Assembly: GCF_001982635.1 (NCBI RefSeq)
Contig: NZ_MKFI01000001.1
Location: 1,444,891-1,508,890 of the forward strand
Length of the DNA stretch: 64,000 nucleotides
Source: Bradyrhizobium mercantei
GTDB lineage: Bacteria; Pseudomonadota; Alphaproteobacteria; Rhizobiales; Xanthobacteraceae
Direction of reading: 5' to 3'
In this document: piece by piece, positions 33,764 through 42,761 of the stretch
How the letters are laid out: each line of letters opens with the position of its first letter
Numbering within the stretch: the first letter of the stretch is position 1
Position numbers and translations under genes: made by a program
Notes under the pieces: model-generated
The model's database searches: none
Told to the model about the DNA's origin: nothing
The model's input: the letters and a program-made list of their open reading frames with translations, nothing else

Positions 33764-34533
33764 GTGCTGATGGCACCATCCTCGTCACCGGCGGCAGCCG
33801 CGGCATTGGCGCCGCCACCGCCACGCTGCTCGCCGACCAAGGGCATCGCGTCGTCATCGTCGACATCGCGCCCGAGCCGTTGGTCGGTACAGCGGCCATC
33901 CTGTGGCCCGCGCCGTTCGACGTCGCGAGCGAGAGCGCCGTCGTCGCCGGCATCGCCGATATCGAGAAGGCGCACGGCCCGATCACCGGCCTCGTCAACG
34001 CGGCCGGCGTGTTCGGCAAGATGCACACGATCGACCGGGTGCGGATGGAGCAATGGGACCGCGAGGTCAACATCGACCTGCGCGGCACCTTCCTGGTCGC
34101 GCGCAGCGTCGGCATCGGCATGGCGAAGCGGCGTCACGGCGCGATCGTCAATGTCGCCTCGGTGGCCGGCATGACGTCGGGTCCGATCCATGCCTATACC
34201 GCGGCGAAGGCCGGCGTCATCCAGATCACGCAGACGCTCGCGGCCGAATGGGGACGGAGCGGCGTGCGCGTCAACGCGGTGTCGCCCGGCTTCACCCGCA
34301 CGGCTGCGCTTGAAGCAGGTATCGCGTCGGGCGCCCTGAACAAGGACCTGCTGGCGAGCCCCACCGCGATGAACCGGCTGGTCGAGCCGATCGAAGTGGC
34401 GCAGGCGATCGCCTGGCTGCTCTCGCCGCAGAGCAGCGGCGTGACCGGCATCAACCTGCCGGTCGATGCCGGCTACATCGCAGGCACCACTTGGGCCGCC
34501 TATGGCGGCCTGCCGGACGCTCCACGCAGCTGA
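33760..34533 (+). CDS. Short-chain dehydrogenase/reductase (SDR)
   Basis: The 257-residue protein has the Rossmann motif TGGSRGIGAAT (10-20), the active site Ser134, Tyr146 and Lys150 (NVASVAGMT then AYTAAKAG), and SPGFTRT near residue 180. It is a classical SDR with NAD(P) preference not decided. In this operon it would interconvert a secondary alcohol and a ketone just upstream of the Baeyer-Villiger enzyme. It overlaps the TetR gene by ATGA. Confidence 0.92.
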   Translation: MSADGTILVTGGSRGIGAATATLLADQGHRVVIVDIAPEPLVGTAAILWPAPFDVASESAVVAGIADIEKAHGPITGLVNAAGVFGKMHTIDRVRMEQWDREVNIDLRGTFLVARSVGIGMAKRRHGAIVNVASVAGMTSGPIHAYTAAKAGVIQITQTLAAEWGRSGVRVNAVSPGFTRTAALEAGIASGALNKDLLASPTAMNRLVEPIEVAQAIAWLLSPQSSGVTGINLPVDAGYIAGTTWAAYGGLPDAPRS

Positions 34534-34542
34534 GGACAATCC

Positions 34543-36465
34543 ATGAATATCGAGCTTTCGCGCCAACACCTCGATTTATCCTCCGCCATTGCTGAGGGCG
34601 ACATCCGCGTGCTGCTAATGGTGCTGGTGCACATGACCGGCGACGAGAAGTGGCTCGAGCCGCCCTACAAGCCCAAGCGCGACGTCCGCCTGATCCCCGA
34701 TCCGGATGCCGGCGTGCCGAAGGAGATCCAGGACGAGATCCGCGCCGCCGTGCTGAACCTGTTCGCGAGCGGGACGCCGAAGCCCGTCATCACCGATCCC
34801 GGCGATGAGCTGATGCTGCGGATGATGCGCGCGACGCTCGGCGAGGACGTCACGCCCGAATATGCCCCGCTGATGCGGGAGGAGATGGGATTCGTTCCCC
34901 GCGAAGCCCGCTGGCGCGAGCGCCCGTCGGGCGAAAAGCTGGCGCAGCAGCACGTACTGATCGTCGGTGCCGGAGTCTGCGCGATTGCGCTTGGCGTTGC
35001 GCTGGGGCGGCTCGGAATTCCCTACACGATCGTCGAGAAGCAGGACGAGATCGGCGGCACCTGGTACGTCAACCGCTATCCCGGCTGCGGCGTCGATACG
35101 CCGAACCATTCCTATTCCTTCTCCTTCGGTGCTCGCAATCCGTGGACGCGCTATTTCGCGCAGCGCCAGGAATTGCTGGATTATCTGCTCAAAGTCGTGC
35201 GCGAGTACGACATCCGCAAGCACGTCCGTCTCTCGACCGAGCTCGTCGCTTCGCGGTGGGACGAAGCCAAGCGCCGCTGGATTTCGACGCTGAAGACCGC
35301 GGACAGCGAGGAGAGTTTCGAATCCACCGCGCTGGTCAGCGCGATCGGCCAGCTCAACGATCCCCTGCCCGCCCGCTTTAACGGCGACGAGGATTTCACC
35401 GGCCTCAAGGTCCATTCGGCGCTGTGGTCCGACGACATCAAGCTCGACGGCAAGCATGTCGCCGTGATCGGCACCGGCGCGACCGCGATGCAGCTGGTGC
35501 CGTCGATCGCCGATCGCGTCGCCTCGGTCACCGTCTATCAGCGCACCGCGCAATGGGCGCGGCCGGTGAAGGGCTATTCCGATCCGATTACCGAGGGCGC
35601 GCAGTGGCTGCTCGCCCATCTGCCGTTCTATGTGCAGTGGTATCGCTTCAACATGTTTTGGCGTTACGGCGACGGGCTACTGCCGTTCCTGCGCAAGGAT
35701 CCGGCCTGGCCGCATCCCGACCGGGCCGTCAACAAGGGCAATGACCGGCATCGCCAGGAACTGGCCGAGTTCATCCTCTCCGAATTGAAGGATCGCCCCG
35801 ACCTGATCGAGAGGTGCATGCCGACCTATCCGCCCTATGGCAAGCGCATCCTGCTCGACAACAACTGGTTCAAGACGTTGACCAAACCGAATGTCGAGCT
35901 GGTCACCGACACGATCGACCATTTCGCACCGGAAGGAATCGTCACGGCCGACGGCACATCGCGCGAGCACGACATCATCGTGATCTCGACCGGCTTCAAG
36001 GTCTCGGAGATGGCGGCACGCCTCAACATCACCGGGCGCGACGGCAAGAACCTCAAGCAGGTCTGGAGCCACGACAATCCGACCGCTTATCTCGGCCTCA
36101 CCGTGCCTGACTTCCCAAATCTGTTTCTGATGCTCGGTCCCAACTCGGGGCCGGCGCATGGCGGCAGCGTGATCTTTCAGTCGGAATGCCAGAGCCGCTA
36201 CATCTCCGCGTGTCTGGTCGAGATGATCGAGAACGCCATCGCAGCGATCGACGTCGATCCACGCGCGCATGACGAATACATCCGCAATGTCGATGCCGAG
36301 CATGAGCAACTCATCTGGACGCATCCGGGAATGACGACCTACTACCGCAACAGCCGCGGTCGCGTGTTCTCGGCGATGCCGTGGCGGTTCGTGGACTACT
36401 GGAAAATGACGCACGATCCGGATTTCACGCAGTATCGAAAGACCAAGGCGCGACAGGAAAGCTGA
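34543..36465 (+). CDS. Baeyer-Villiger monooxygenase, 4-hydroxyacetophenone monooxygenase type
   Basis: The 640-residue flavoprotein matches the length and layout of HAPMO, including its extra N-terminal domain of about 135 residues (EGDIRVLLMVLVHMTGDEKW). The first FAD motif reads VGAGVCAIALG (141-151). Then come the Baeyer-Villiger fingerprint F285-x-G-xxx-H291-xxx-W295 and the NADP motif VIGTGATAMQ (about 308). The enzyme inserts oxygen next to a ketone to give an ester or lactone using NADPH and O2. First-motif Cys/Ala in place of the usual Ser/Gly is a minor oddity. It ends the operon. Confidence 0.92.
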   Translation: MNIELSRQHLDLSSAIAEGDIRVLLMVLVHMTGDEKWLEPPYKPKRDVRLIPDPDAGVPKEIQDEIRAAVLNLFASGTPKPVITDPGDELMLRMMRATLGEDVTPEYAPLMREEMGFVPREARWRERPSGEKLAQQHVLIVGAGVCAIALGVALGRLGIPYTIVEKQDEIGGTWYVNRYPGCGVDTPNHSYSFSFGARNPWTRYFAQRQELLDYLLKVVREYDIRKHVRLSTELVASRWDEAKRRWISTLKTADSEESFESTALVSAIGQLNDPLPARFNGDEDFTGLKVHSALWSDDIKLDGKHVAVIGTGATAMQLVPSIADRVASVTVYQRTAQWARPVKGYSDPITEGAQWLLAHLPFYVQWYRFNMFWRYGDGLLPFLRKDPAWPHPDRAVNKGNDRHRQELAEFILSELKDRPDLIERCMPTYPPYGKRILLDNNWFKTLTKPNVELVTDTIDHFAPEGIVTADGTSREHDIIVISTGFKVSEMAARLNITGRDGKNLKQVWSHDNPTAYLGLTVPDFPNLFLMLGPNSGPAHGGSVIFQSECQSRYISACLVEMIENAIAAIDVDPRAHDEYIRNVDAEHEQLIWTHPGMTTYYRNSRGRVFSAMPWRFVDYWKMTHDPDFTQYRKTKARQES

Positions 36466-36969
36466 CCTGAAATACCCCGCTCGTTAACTTGACAGCAGGG
36501 CATAACTGCCGCAGCATTTCGATGACTGCACCTGTCGGGGTGCTGGAGCGTCTGCTCCTCGCGTCGCAGGAATTGACGGACGATTATGGGATCGGCCGCC
36601 AGGCAGCAGAAAGCGGACAGAGGTCCGTCGGCCCACCCTTGGAGAGGAGCATGACGCCACCGGCGAAAGCCAGCGACCTTGCTCAGCGGCAAGGTCTCGG
36701 TGCACGTGAGGCTGATAGCAGCTGCTAGCTGCGTGCACTGCCGACAATCTGAACATATCCGCAGGACGAGAGCGCAAAGGCCAAGCGCTTTTGGGTCCAG
36801 AAACACCACTGGTCTATACCAGAGATCCTTCGCTAAAACGAAGTAGCAGGGCCCCGCGATGCTTGACTGCACCGGGGCCCGTTCGTTTGAGTGCCATCCC
36901 TCTATCGTCGCCTCATTGCGTCACCGCACGGGATCAGGAACAATTGTCCTGACCGGATCAGGAGCGATG
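36466..36969. other. Intergenic region of about 500 bases
   Basis: No gene is supported. Open frames on both strands lack ribosome sites and protein-like composition. The region contains the hairpin at 36849-36880 and the leader of the next gene. Confidence 0.5.
36849..36880 (+). terminator. Hairpin before the isomerase-like gene
   Basis: An inverted repeat GGGCCCCG/CGGGGCCC with a 16-base loop, followed by GTTCGTTTG. It could end transcription from the catabolic operon, though it lies nearly 400 bases past the stop, or act on the downstream leader. Confidence 0.4.
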
Positions 36970-37599
36970 ATGGAAAAGCCGCTTGTACGCATCTACACCG
37001 ACTACAAGTCTCCCTACGCCTATGTCGCCAACAAGCGGCTATTCGAACTCGAGGAGGTCTACGGCGTCGAGCTGCAATGGCTGCCCTACACGCTGCGCAT
37101 TCCCGAGTTCATGGGCACGGTCGAGGCGCGCACGCCGCATTTCTGGCGCAAGGTGCGCTACGCCTATATGGATGCGCGACGGTTCGCCAACGCGCAGGGG
37201 CTCACCATGAAGGGGCCGCGCCGGATCTACGACGCCTTCTACGCCAGCGCCGGGATGCTGTTCGCGCAGCGCCATGGGCTGTTCCGGCCCTATCATGACA
37301 CGGTGTTCCAGAAATTCTGGAACCACGAGCTGGAGATCGACGAGTTGTCGGAGATTGCCGCCGTGATTGCCGCGATCGGTGGTTCCGTCGACGCTTTCGA
37401 GTCCTACGTTCACGGCCCCGCCCGCGCCGAGCACGATCGCATCATCGATGAGGCCGAGGCGCTCGGCGTGTTCGGTGTTCCAACCATGGTGTTCAACGGC
37501 GAGCTGTTCTGGGGCGGCGACCGCATCGACATGCTGACCGAGCGGATCAAGAAACCCGAGACGATCGCCGTCGCGCTCGGCAGCAGGCACCGGACCTGA
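36970..37599 (+). CDS. DsbA-fold isomerase (2-hydroxychromene-2-carboxylate isomerase/kappa GST-like)
   Basis: The 209-residue protein has the kappa-GST/HCCA-isomerase pattern: TDYKSPYAYVANKRL with the active-site Ser (in place of a CxxC), helix insert, and EAEALGVFGVPTMVFNGELF with the cis-Pro loop, then WGGDRIDML. The family uses glutathione to isomerise ring-opened chromene acids in naphthalene-type catabolism, or other thiol chemistry. AGGAG before the second of two adjacent ATGs (36970) favours that start. It is not coupled to the next gene. Confidence 0.85.
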   Translation: MEKPLVRIYTDYKSPYAYVANKRLFELEEVYGVELQWLPYTLRIPEFMGTVEARTPHFWRKVRYAYMDARRFANAQGLTMKGPRRIYDAFYASAGMLFAQRHGLFRPYHDTVFQKFWNHELEIDELSEIAAVIAAIGGSVDAFESYVHGPARAEHDRIIDEAEALGVFGVPTMVFNGELFWGGDRIDMLTERIKKPETIAVALGSRHRT

Positions 37600-37634
37600 G
37601 TTCACGTGGTTTTGAACCTGATTGCCGTGATCGA

Positions 37635-38645
37635 TCAGCCGCCATCCAGGTCCGCCCAGCACCCGGTGCGTTCCAGCACCGGCTTCAATGCCGCGCGATC
37701 GTCGGCAGCGAGCGCGGCAAACTTCGTGCGCAGCTGCTGCAGGCACTTGACCTGATATTTGAACGGCGCCAGCGCGTAAGGCAGTCCCCAGACGTTGAGC
37801 TCAAGGCGCTCGAGGCCTTTCGCGAATGCATCCGCATTGGCAGCAAGGAAAGGCAGATAGAGTTCGCCCGCGATCCGCAGCAGCGCCTCGGCGAATCCGC
37901 CGAGCGCCTGCTCACGCGGATACCAGTGGCCCTCGACGCCGGACGCATCATCGAGCCGCCGCACCCAATGATCGGTGAACGGCGCACGCTGCCGCATGAT
38001 CCGCATCGGAGTCGGGTCGGTCGCCATCTCGCTGAGCTGGCCGAACCAGGCGAAATCCGCCAGCGATGGCCGGCTGCCGAATAGATAGCTCGTCATGCCG
38101 ACATGCGGCTCGAACGCCGCAAGCGTCCGGCGATAGCTCTCCTCAAGCAGTGGTCTGTTCTCGTCCGTCGCGCCTAGAATGCCCATGCGCGAAATCTGCC
38201 GCTGCCGGAATTCCTCGATCTCCTCGCGGCTGCCGGCCTCGGCTTCCGAGGTCGACCATTCCTCGCCGGCCCAGCGCGACACATAGGCCTGGTCTTCCGG
38301 ATCCCACCAGCGATAGAGAAACAGCGGTTTCACCGCCCATTCGTCGGCGAGGTCCTCGAGCAGATCGCAGACGAATGCGACGGCCTGGTCCTCGGGGATG
38401 ACCGAGCGTCCCTGGCAGCGCGCTTCCAGATCATAGGCGAGCGTCGTCGTCTCGCCGCGGTAGCTACCGTCGGGATATTGCAGCACCGGGATCAGCATCG
38501 GCTTCAGATGCGCGGTCGCCTCGCGCAGCGCCTTGGTCATGATCACCCAGTCGTGCGGAATCCGCCGGTAGCGCATCAGCGCGCGTAGCTTGATCGCATA
38601 AGGCGATGCGGTCGAACCGATCAGGCGATAGCGGCCTTCCGTCAT
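37635..38645 (-). CDS. Glutathione S-transferase family protein
   Basis: The 336-residue protein has a thioredoxin-like N-terminal domain (RLIGSTASPYAIKLRALMRY, about 7-26; Ser in the position of the catalytic residue) followed by a long helical domain (about 90-336). It is much longer than a plain GST (about 220), so it resembles the extended GST group with an extra C-terminal domain (AAFEPHVGMTSYLFGSRPSL). Its start overlaps the M81 peptidase stop. The pairing may mean detoxification of a conjugated substrate. Confidence 0.8.
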   Translation of the reverse strand: MTEGRYRLIGSTASPYAIKLRALMRYRRIPHDWVIMTKALREATAHLKPMLIPVLQYPDGSYRGETTTLAYDLEARCQGRSVIPEDQAVAFVCDLLEDLADEWAVKPLFLYRWWDPEDQAYVSRWAGEEWSTSEAEAGSREEIEEFRQRQISRMGILGATDENRPLLEESYRRTLAAFEPHVGMTSYLFGSRPSLADFAWFGQLSEMATDPTPMRIMRQRAPFTDHWVRRLDDASGVEGHWYPREQALGGFAEALLRIAGELYLPFLAANADAFAKGLERLELNVWGLPYALAPFKYQVKCLQQLRTKFAALAADDRAALKPVLERTGCWADLDGG

Positions 38646-40138
38646 GACGATTGCTCCGAAAACGCCGGATTGCCGTAGGGGTAGAACCGCGTGAGGTCGA
38701 CATTCCTGTAAGGCAGCTTGTCGAGACGCGTGGTGCCGAGGAACGGTTGCTCGGGCTCGACCAGCAGGATCGTCCTGGCAAAGCCATTGTCGTCAAAGCC
38801 GCGCCGGAAATGCACCCGCGACTTGATCGCCATCACCTCGAAGCTGCCAATGTCTGGCACCAGCGCCTTCAGCGAGAACGGCTCCATCACCTGCACCAGA
38901 TAGGTGGAGAGGATCAGCACATTGTTGCGCCCGAAGCGCACGCAGACCCAGAACTGCCCATAGCCCTCGCCCGCGGCCGAGATGGTGCCCTGAATGCGAA
39001 CGGGATCGCCCGCCGACTCGTCGGCGCGACCGCCGATCTCCATGTCGAAGGCATCGCCGGCCTTGGCGCCGGCCGCCTTCAGGCTGGCCGTTGCCTTGGC
39101 ATCCGCAATGGTCGCGATGACAGTGTTGGCGAGGTCCTGCGCGATGATCTCGCGCAGCAGCCAGGTCGCCGATCCCGAGCGGTCGCTGTGATCGGCCAGC
39201 ACCACCGGCGTGCTGCCATCGGCTGTTGCCTGCTTTGCCAGCGTCACACCTTCGGCAATGCCGTGCAATTTGGTCGACTGCAGCAGCGCTTCGCGCAGGC
39301 GCCAGATCGTGCCTGCAAGATCGCGCGCGACCTGCTCGGCAAGCTTCGGGTTGCCGTTGGTCAGCACCTGCACGGTCATGCCGACATCCGGCACATCGGC
39401 GAACGGGAAGCCGAAGAAGATGTTGACGTAGACGTCGACCTCGCGGGCCTCCCAGACCAGCGCGCGCTGCACGAGATCCATCCACGGACGCGCCCCGGTC
39501 CATTGCAGCACGGTGGGCGAGATCACCGGAACCTTGATGGTTTTATGCGCCGGCTTGTAGTCGCCGCGGATCGCCCGCACCAGCATCCGCGCCGCCCGCT
39601 CGCCCTGCAGATGCGCGTCGTAATGCGGGAAATATTTAACCGCGAACGCCATGTCCGCCTGTTCGAGGAACGCCTCGTCCTCATTGCCGTGCGGGTCGAA
39701 GGTCGCCGCGATGAAGGCGGAGCGGCCAACTACCTCGCGGACCTGCCGCGCCAGATCGGCCTCCGGCCGCGGCACGTCGCGCACGGCCATGGCGCCATGC
39801 AGGCACAGATAGACACCGTCGAACGGCCCCTCCTCCTTCAGCCCTGCGATCATCTTGCCGGTGAAGGTGCGATAGGCTTCCTGGGTGATCCAGCCCGATC
39901 CGGTGTAGGTTTTCGGCCAGAGCGGGGATTCGATGCCAACCAGCTCCACCTCGGAGAACTCGCGCGCCACCTGCACGAAGCCGCCCATGTAGTTCTTGGG
40001 ATCGAATTGCAGCAGCGCCTCGCCCTTGGCCGGCGAGCCGGGATAGATGAAGTCGTCGAGCGTGGTCTCGTTCGGCAGGAACGAGACGGTTTCGTGGGAG
40101 AAATGCAGGACGGCGATACGTATCTTGCGATCGCTCAT
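38642..40138 (-). CDS. M81 family metallopeptidase (MlrC-like)
   Basis: The 498-residue protein matches MlrC, the zinc enzyme of microcystin breakdown: RIAVLHFSHETVSFLP at the N-terminus, TFDPHGNEDEAFLEQADMAF with metal ligands, VVLADHSDRSGSATWLLREI and a C-terminal domain. Most bacterial members have no proven peptide substrate. It is followed by the extended GST gene (ATGA overlap) and is divergent from a class II aldolase, which suggests a shared, unknown catabolic use. Confidence 0.88.
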   Translation of the reverse strand: MSDRKIRIAVLHFSHETVSFLPNETTLDDFIYPGSPAKGEALLQFDPKNYMGGFVQVAREFSEVELVGIESPLWPKTYTGSGWITQEAYRTFTGKMIAGLKEEGPFDGVYLCLHGAMAVRDVPRPEADLARQVREVVGRSAFIAATFDPHGNEDEAFLEQADMAFAVKYFPHYDAHLQGERAARMLVRAIRGDYKPAHKTIKVPVISPTVLQWTGARPWMDLVQRALVWEAREVDVYVNIFFGFPFADVPDVGMTVQVLTNGNPKLAEQVARDLAGTIWRLREALLQSTKLHGIAEGVTLAKQATADGSTPVVLADHSDRSGSATWLLREIIAQDLANTVIATIADAKATASLKAAGAKAGDAFDMEIGGRADESAGDPVRIQGTISAAGEGYGQFWVCVRFGRNNVLILSTYLVQVMEPFSLKALVPDIGSFEVMAIKSRVHFRRGFDDNGFARTILLVEPEQPFLGTTRLDKLPYRNVDLTRFYPYGNPAFSEQSS

Positions 40139-40323
40139 TTTGGTGCGCCTCGGCTGTTTTGCCGCAGTGTGGCATCGAAGACGCGGCGCGCCAATCCGCA
40201 TTCGGTTTTCGCCCGACAGACCTGCAAATACGCAGACGCACGCGAGCTTGCCGCCGCGCGGATTCTGCTATGTTCCGCGGCTACAATCAGGCCTCGGCCC
40301 AGATTTCCCAAGGAGAGAACGCC

Positions 40324-41118
40324 ATGAATCCCCCCGTCAGCTCGCCCGCGATCAAGGTCGTCAAATCCGTTCGCGAGCAGGTGAGCGCCGAGGAGTGGCA
40401 GGCCCGCGTCGATCTCGCCGCTTGCTATCGGCTGACGGCGATGTACGGCATGACCGAGATGATCGCGAACCACATCTCGTGCCGGGTACCCGGCACCACC
40501 GACCAGTTCCTGATCAACGCCTACGGCATGCTGTATGAGGAGATCGACGCCTCCAGCCTGATCAAGGTCGACGTCGAGGGCAATACGCTACTCAACGCGA
40601 CCGACTATGACGTCAATGTCGCGGGCTTCGTCATTCACAGCGCCATCCATATGGCCAAGCACGACATGGACTGCGTCGCGCACACCCACACCCCCGCCGG
40701 CATGGCGGTCTCGGCGATGGAATGCGGCCTGCTGCCGCTCGCGCAGACCTCGATGCGCTTCCTGCACATCGCCTATCACGACTTCGAAGGCATCGCCGAC
40801 AATGTCGACGAGCGCGAGCGGCTGGTCCGCGACCTCGGCGATAACGAGGCGATGATCCTGCGCAACCATGGCCTGTTGGTCGTCGGCCGCACCGTGCCTG
40901 CCGCCTTCAACGTACTATTCCGCCTCGAGCGCGCCTGCCAGACCCAGGTGATGGCGTTGTCCTGCAACACCAAGCTGATCTATCCGCCGCAAAACATTCT
41001 CGAAGACACCTATGAGCGGATGCTGCCGAAGCCCGGCCGCGCCGCGCGCAACGGCGAGCTCGCCTGGCCGGCGCTGCTGCGCAAGCTCGATCGGGCCGAT
41101 CCATCGTATCGGGATTGA
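40324..41118 (+). CDS. Class II aldolase/adducin family protein
   Basis: The 264-residue protein has the class II aldolase zinc site: CVAHTHTPAGMAVSAMECGL (about 117-136; His-x-His) and AMILRNHGLLVVGRTV (about 176-191; third His), with Glu in the LINAYGMLYEEI region. Family members cleave sugar phosphates or dehydrate small hydroxy acids (fuculose phosphate aldolase, methylthioribulose-P dehydratase). AAGGAGAG precedes the ATG. It is divergent from the M81 peptidase gene with about 185 bases between. Confidence 0.87.
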   Translation: MNPPVSSPAIKVVKSVREQVSAEEWQARVDLAACYRLTAMYGMTEMIANHISCRVPGTTDQFLINAYGMLYEEIDASSLIKVDVEGNTLLNATDYDVNVAGFVIHSAIHMAKHDMDCVAHTHTPAGMAVSAMECGLLPLAQTSMRFLHIAYHDFEGIADNVDERERLVRDLGDNEAMILRNHGLLVVGRTVPAAFNVLFRLERACQTQVMALSCNTKLIYPPQNILEDTYERMLPKPGRAARNGELAWPALLRKLDRADPSYRD

Positions 41119-41150
41119 GGCCGTTGAGCGCAAAGCACCGTTCTCGATAG

Positions 41151-41182
41151 CGGTGTCGTCCCTGCGAACGCAGGGACCCATA
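41151..41182. repeat. Intergenic palindromic repeat, forward copy
   Basis: The unit CGGTGTCGTCCCTGCGAACG with its completing CAGGGACCCATA forms a hairpin (TCCCTGCG/CGCAGGGA) and reappears inverted at 41250. Units of this type are scattered through Bradyrhizobium genomes as small non-coding repeats. Confidence 0.75.
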
Positions 41183-41249
41183 CTCCGCGGCTTTCGTTGC
41201 TGAAGGGACTCGTCGTTCCAACACCACTCACCGACAACTATTCGTGGTC

Positions 41250-41280
41250 ATGGGTCCCTGCTTTCGCAGGGACGACACCG
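41250..41280. repeat. Intergenic palindromic repeat, inverted copy
   Basis: ATGGGTCCCTGC then TTTCGCAGGGACGACACCG is the reverse complement of the unit at 41151 with a few changes. The two copies frame about 67 bases and could fold together in RNA. Confidence 0.75.
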
Positions 41281-41348
41281 AATGTGTTGCACGGGCTGTG
41301 AGTCAAACAGCCACCGTCGAGTTGATTTGTCGCAGGCGATGCGCTCCC

Positions 41349-42281
41349 TCACATTTCAGCTGCCAGCTGCACCACCTGGTTTCGCAACCAGGCATGGGCC
41401 GGATCGCGATCGTAGGAGGCGTGCCAGAGCAACGTCACCGGCATCTCGCTCAACTCCACCGGAGGCGGGCTGAGGCTGAGCCCGAATTCGGCGGAAAAGC
41501 GGGTGGCCAGCCGCGCCCCCATGGTGACGATGACGGGCGCCTGCGCCACCAGATGCGGCACGGTGAAGAAACGCGGCGTGGTCAGCGCAACGGTGCGCTG
41601 CAGACCGAGCTTGTCGAGCGCGTCGTCGACAATTCCGCGCACGCTGCGGCCCGGCCGCAGGCTGGTCAGCACATGCGGAAGCCGCACGTAATCATCGAGC
41701 GAGATCGGCGGCGTGATACCGGTCTTCTCGGCGTTGAACATGCACAGGAAGCGCTCGGTCAACAGCGTGCGCCGCTTGTGATGCATTTGTCCCTGCGGGA
41801 GCGGCCCATGGGCGACGGCGAGATCCAGTTCGTCGGCGTCGAGATCATCGAGCAGTCGAGACGAATCGACATTGTAGAGCCGGAAGTGAACACCCGGCGC
41901 AGCCTCGCGCACGCGCGCCAGCAGAGCGGGCATGATCAGGATCTCCATACTGTCCGACAGTCCGAGCCTGAACGTCCGCACCGCCGTGGCCGGATCGAAG
42001 GTCTGGTCGCGCAACACCACCGTCTCGATCTGCGCCAGCGCAGTCCGCACTGGCTCGAGCAGGGTCATCGCGCGCGGGGTCAGCCGCATACCATCGGCTC
42101 CACGCGTCAGAAGCTCGTCAGCGAACAGCTCGCGCAGGCGGGCAAGATTATGACTCATCGCGGATTGGCCGATGCCGACGCAGGCCGCCGCCCTCGTCAC
42201 GCTTCGTTCGGTCAGCAGCGCATCGAGATGAACGAGCAAATTCAAGTCGATACGACCTAAATTGACGATATCGATGGCCAT
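41349..42281 (-). CDS. LysR family transcriptional regulator
   Basis: The 310-residue protein has the LysR helix-turn-helix (LVHLDALLTERSVTRAAACV then GQSAMSHNLARLRELFADEL) and a periplasmic-binding-like effector domain (about 90-300). NodD-like features are present in the early LDLNLL-type motif (IDLNLLVHLDALL), which is common to this subgroup. Start is at 42281 or 42293. It is divergent from the small secreted-protein gene at 42395 and may control it. Confidence 0.9.
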   Translation of the reverse strand: MAIDIVNLGRIDLNLLVHLDALLTERSVTRAAACVGIGQSAMSHNLARLRELFADELLTRGADGMRLTPRAMTLLEPVRTALAQIETVVLRDQTFDPATAVRTFRLGLSDSMEILIMPALLARVREAAPGVHFRLYNVDSSRLLDDLDADELDLAVAHGPLPQGQMHHKRRTLLTERFLCMFNAEKTGITPPISLDDYVRLPHVLTSLRPGRSVRGIVDDALDKLGLQRTVALTTPRFFTVPHLVAQAPVIVTMGARLATRFSAEFGLSLSPPPVELSEMPVTLLWHASYDRDPAHAWLRNQVVQLAAEM

Positions 42282-42298
42282 TATCGATCCCATCTATT

Positions 42299-42311
42299 TG
42301 ATCGATGATCA
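42299..42311. promoter_or_regulatory. Candidate LysR-binding inverted repeat
   Basis: TGATCGATGATCA shows inverted TGATC/GATCA half-sites separated by three bases, between the LysR gene and the divergent gene at 42395. It is too short and simple to be sure. Confidence 0.35.
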
Positions 42312-42394
42312 TAGCCTGACCATCTCCTGCGGCAAGGGGTCAGACGGGCAATCGCTCGCTGCCCAAATCGTCACCGAAGCCAAAGGAGGATCTC

Positions 42395-42721
42395 ATGTCG
42401 ATCCGCAGCATCGTTTTCGCAAGCGCCTTCACCCTCGCCTCGCTGGGAGCCGCGCACGCGGCTGGTCTCAAGCCGATCGCGGGCCAGAGCATCCATCTCG
42501 GCGACGTGTCCGGCGTCGCCTACTACACCGTCGAGCCCGAAGGATATCGCGTCGTCACCACGCTCGCACAGGGCGCGGCTGGAACGCCGGTCCGCTTTGT
42601 GTCGGTGCTGGCGCCCGGTCAGCGGGCCCTGCTGTCGACGCCGAACCAGGCAGGCTCGCTGGAGATCAGCCGGAACGGCGACAGCCTCACCATCCGCAAG
42701 TCGGGCGCACTCTCCAACTAG
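42395..42721 (+). CDS. Small secreted protein
   Basis: The 108-residue protein has a clear Sec signal peptide (MSIRSIVFASAFTLASLGAA, cut near AHA-AGL) and a short beta-rich mature part (GQSIHLGDVSGVAYYTVEPE ... VLAPGQRALLSTPNQAGSLE). AAAGGAGG precedes the ATG. It starts a two-gene unit with the SRPBCC-like gene. No family is recognised; it should be periplasmic. Confidence 0.65.
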   Translation: MSIRSIVFASAFTLASLGAAHAAGLKPIAGQSIHLGDVSGVAYYTVEPEGYRVVTTLAQGAAGTPVRFVSVLAPGQRALLSTPNQAGSLEISRNGDSLTIRKSGALSN

Positions 42722-42761
42722 CCCCGACGCCGCCGGTGCCTTCCAATTGCAGGAGCCGCAG

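Noticed and set aside
38651..40327. A 558-codon plus-strand open frame opposite the M81 peptidase
   Set aside because: It is antisense to a complete metallopeptidase and has an Arg/His-rich composition without a family match.
41119..41348. CRISPR array
   Set aside because: Only two inverted copies of a palindromic unit are present, with no regular direct repeats and no cas genes.
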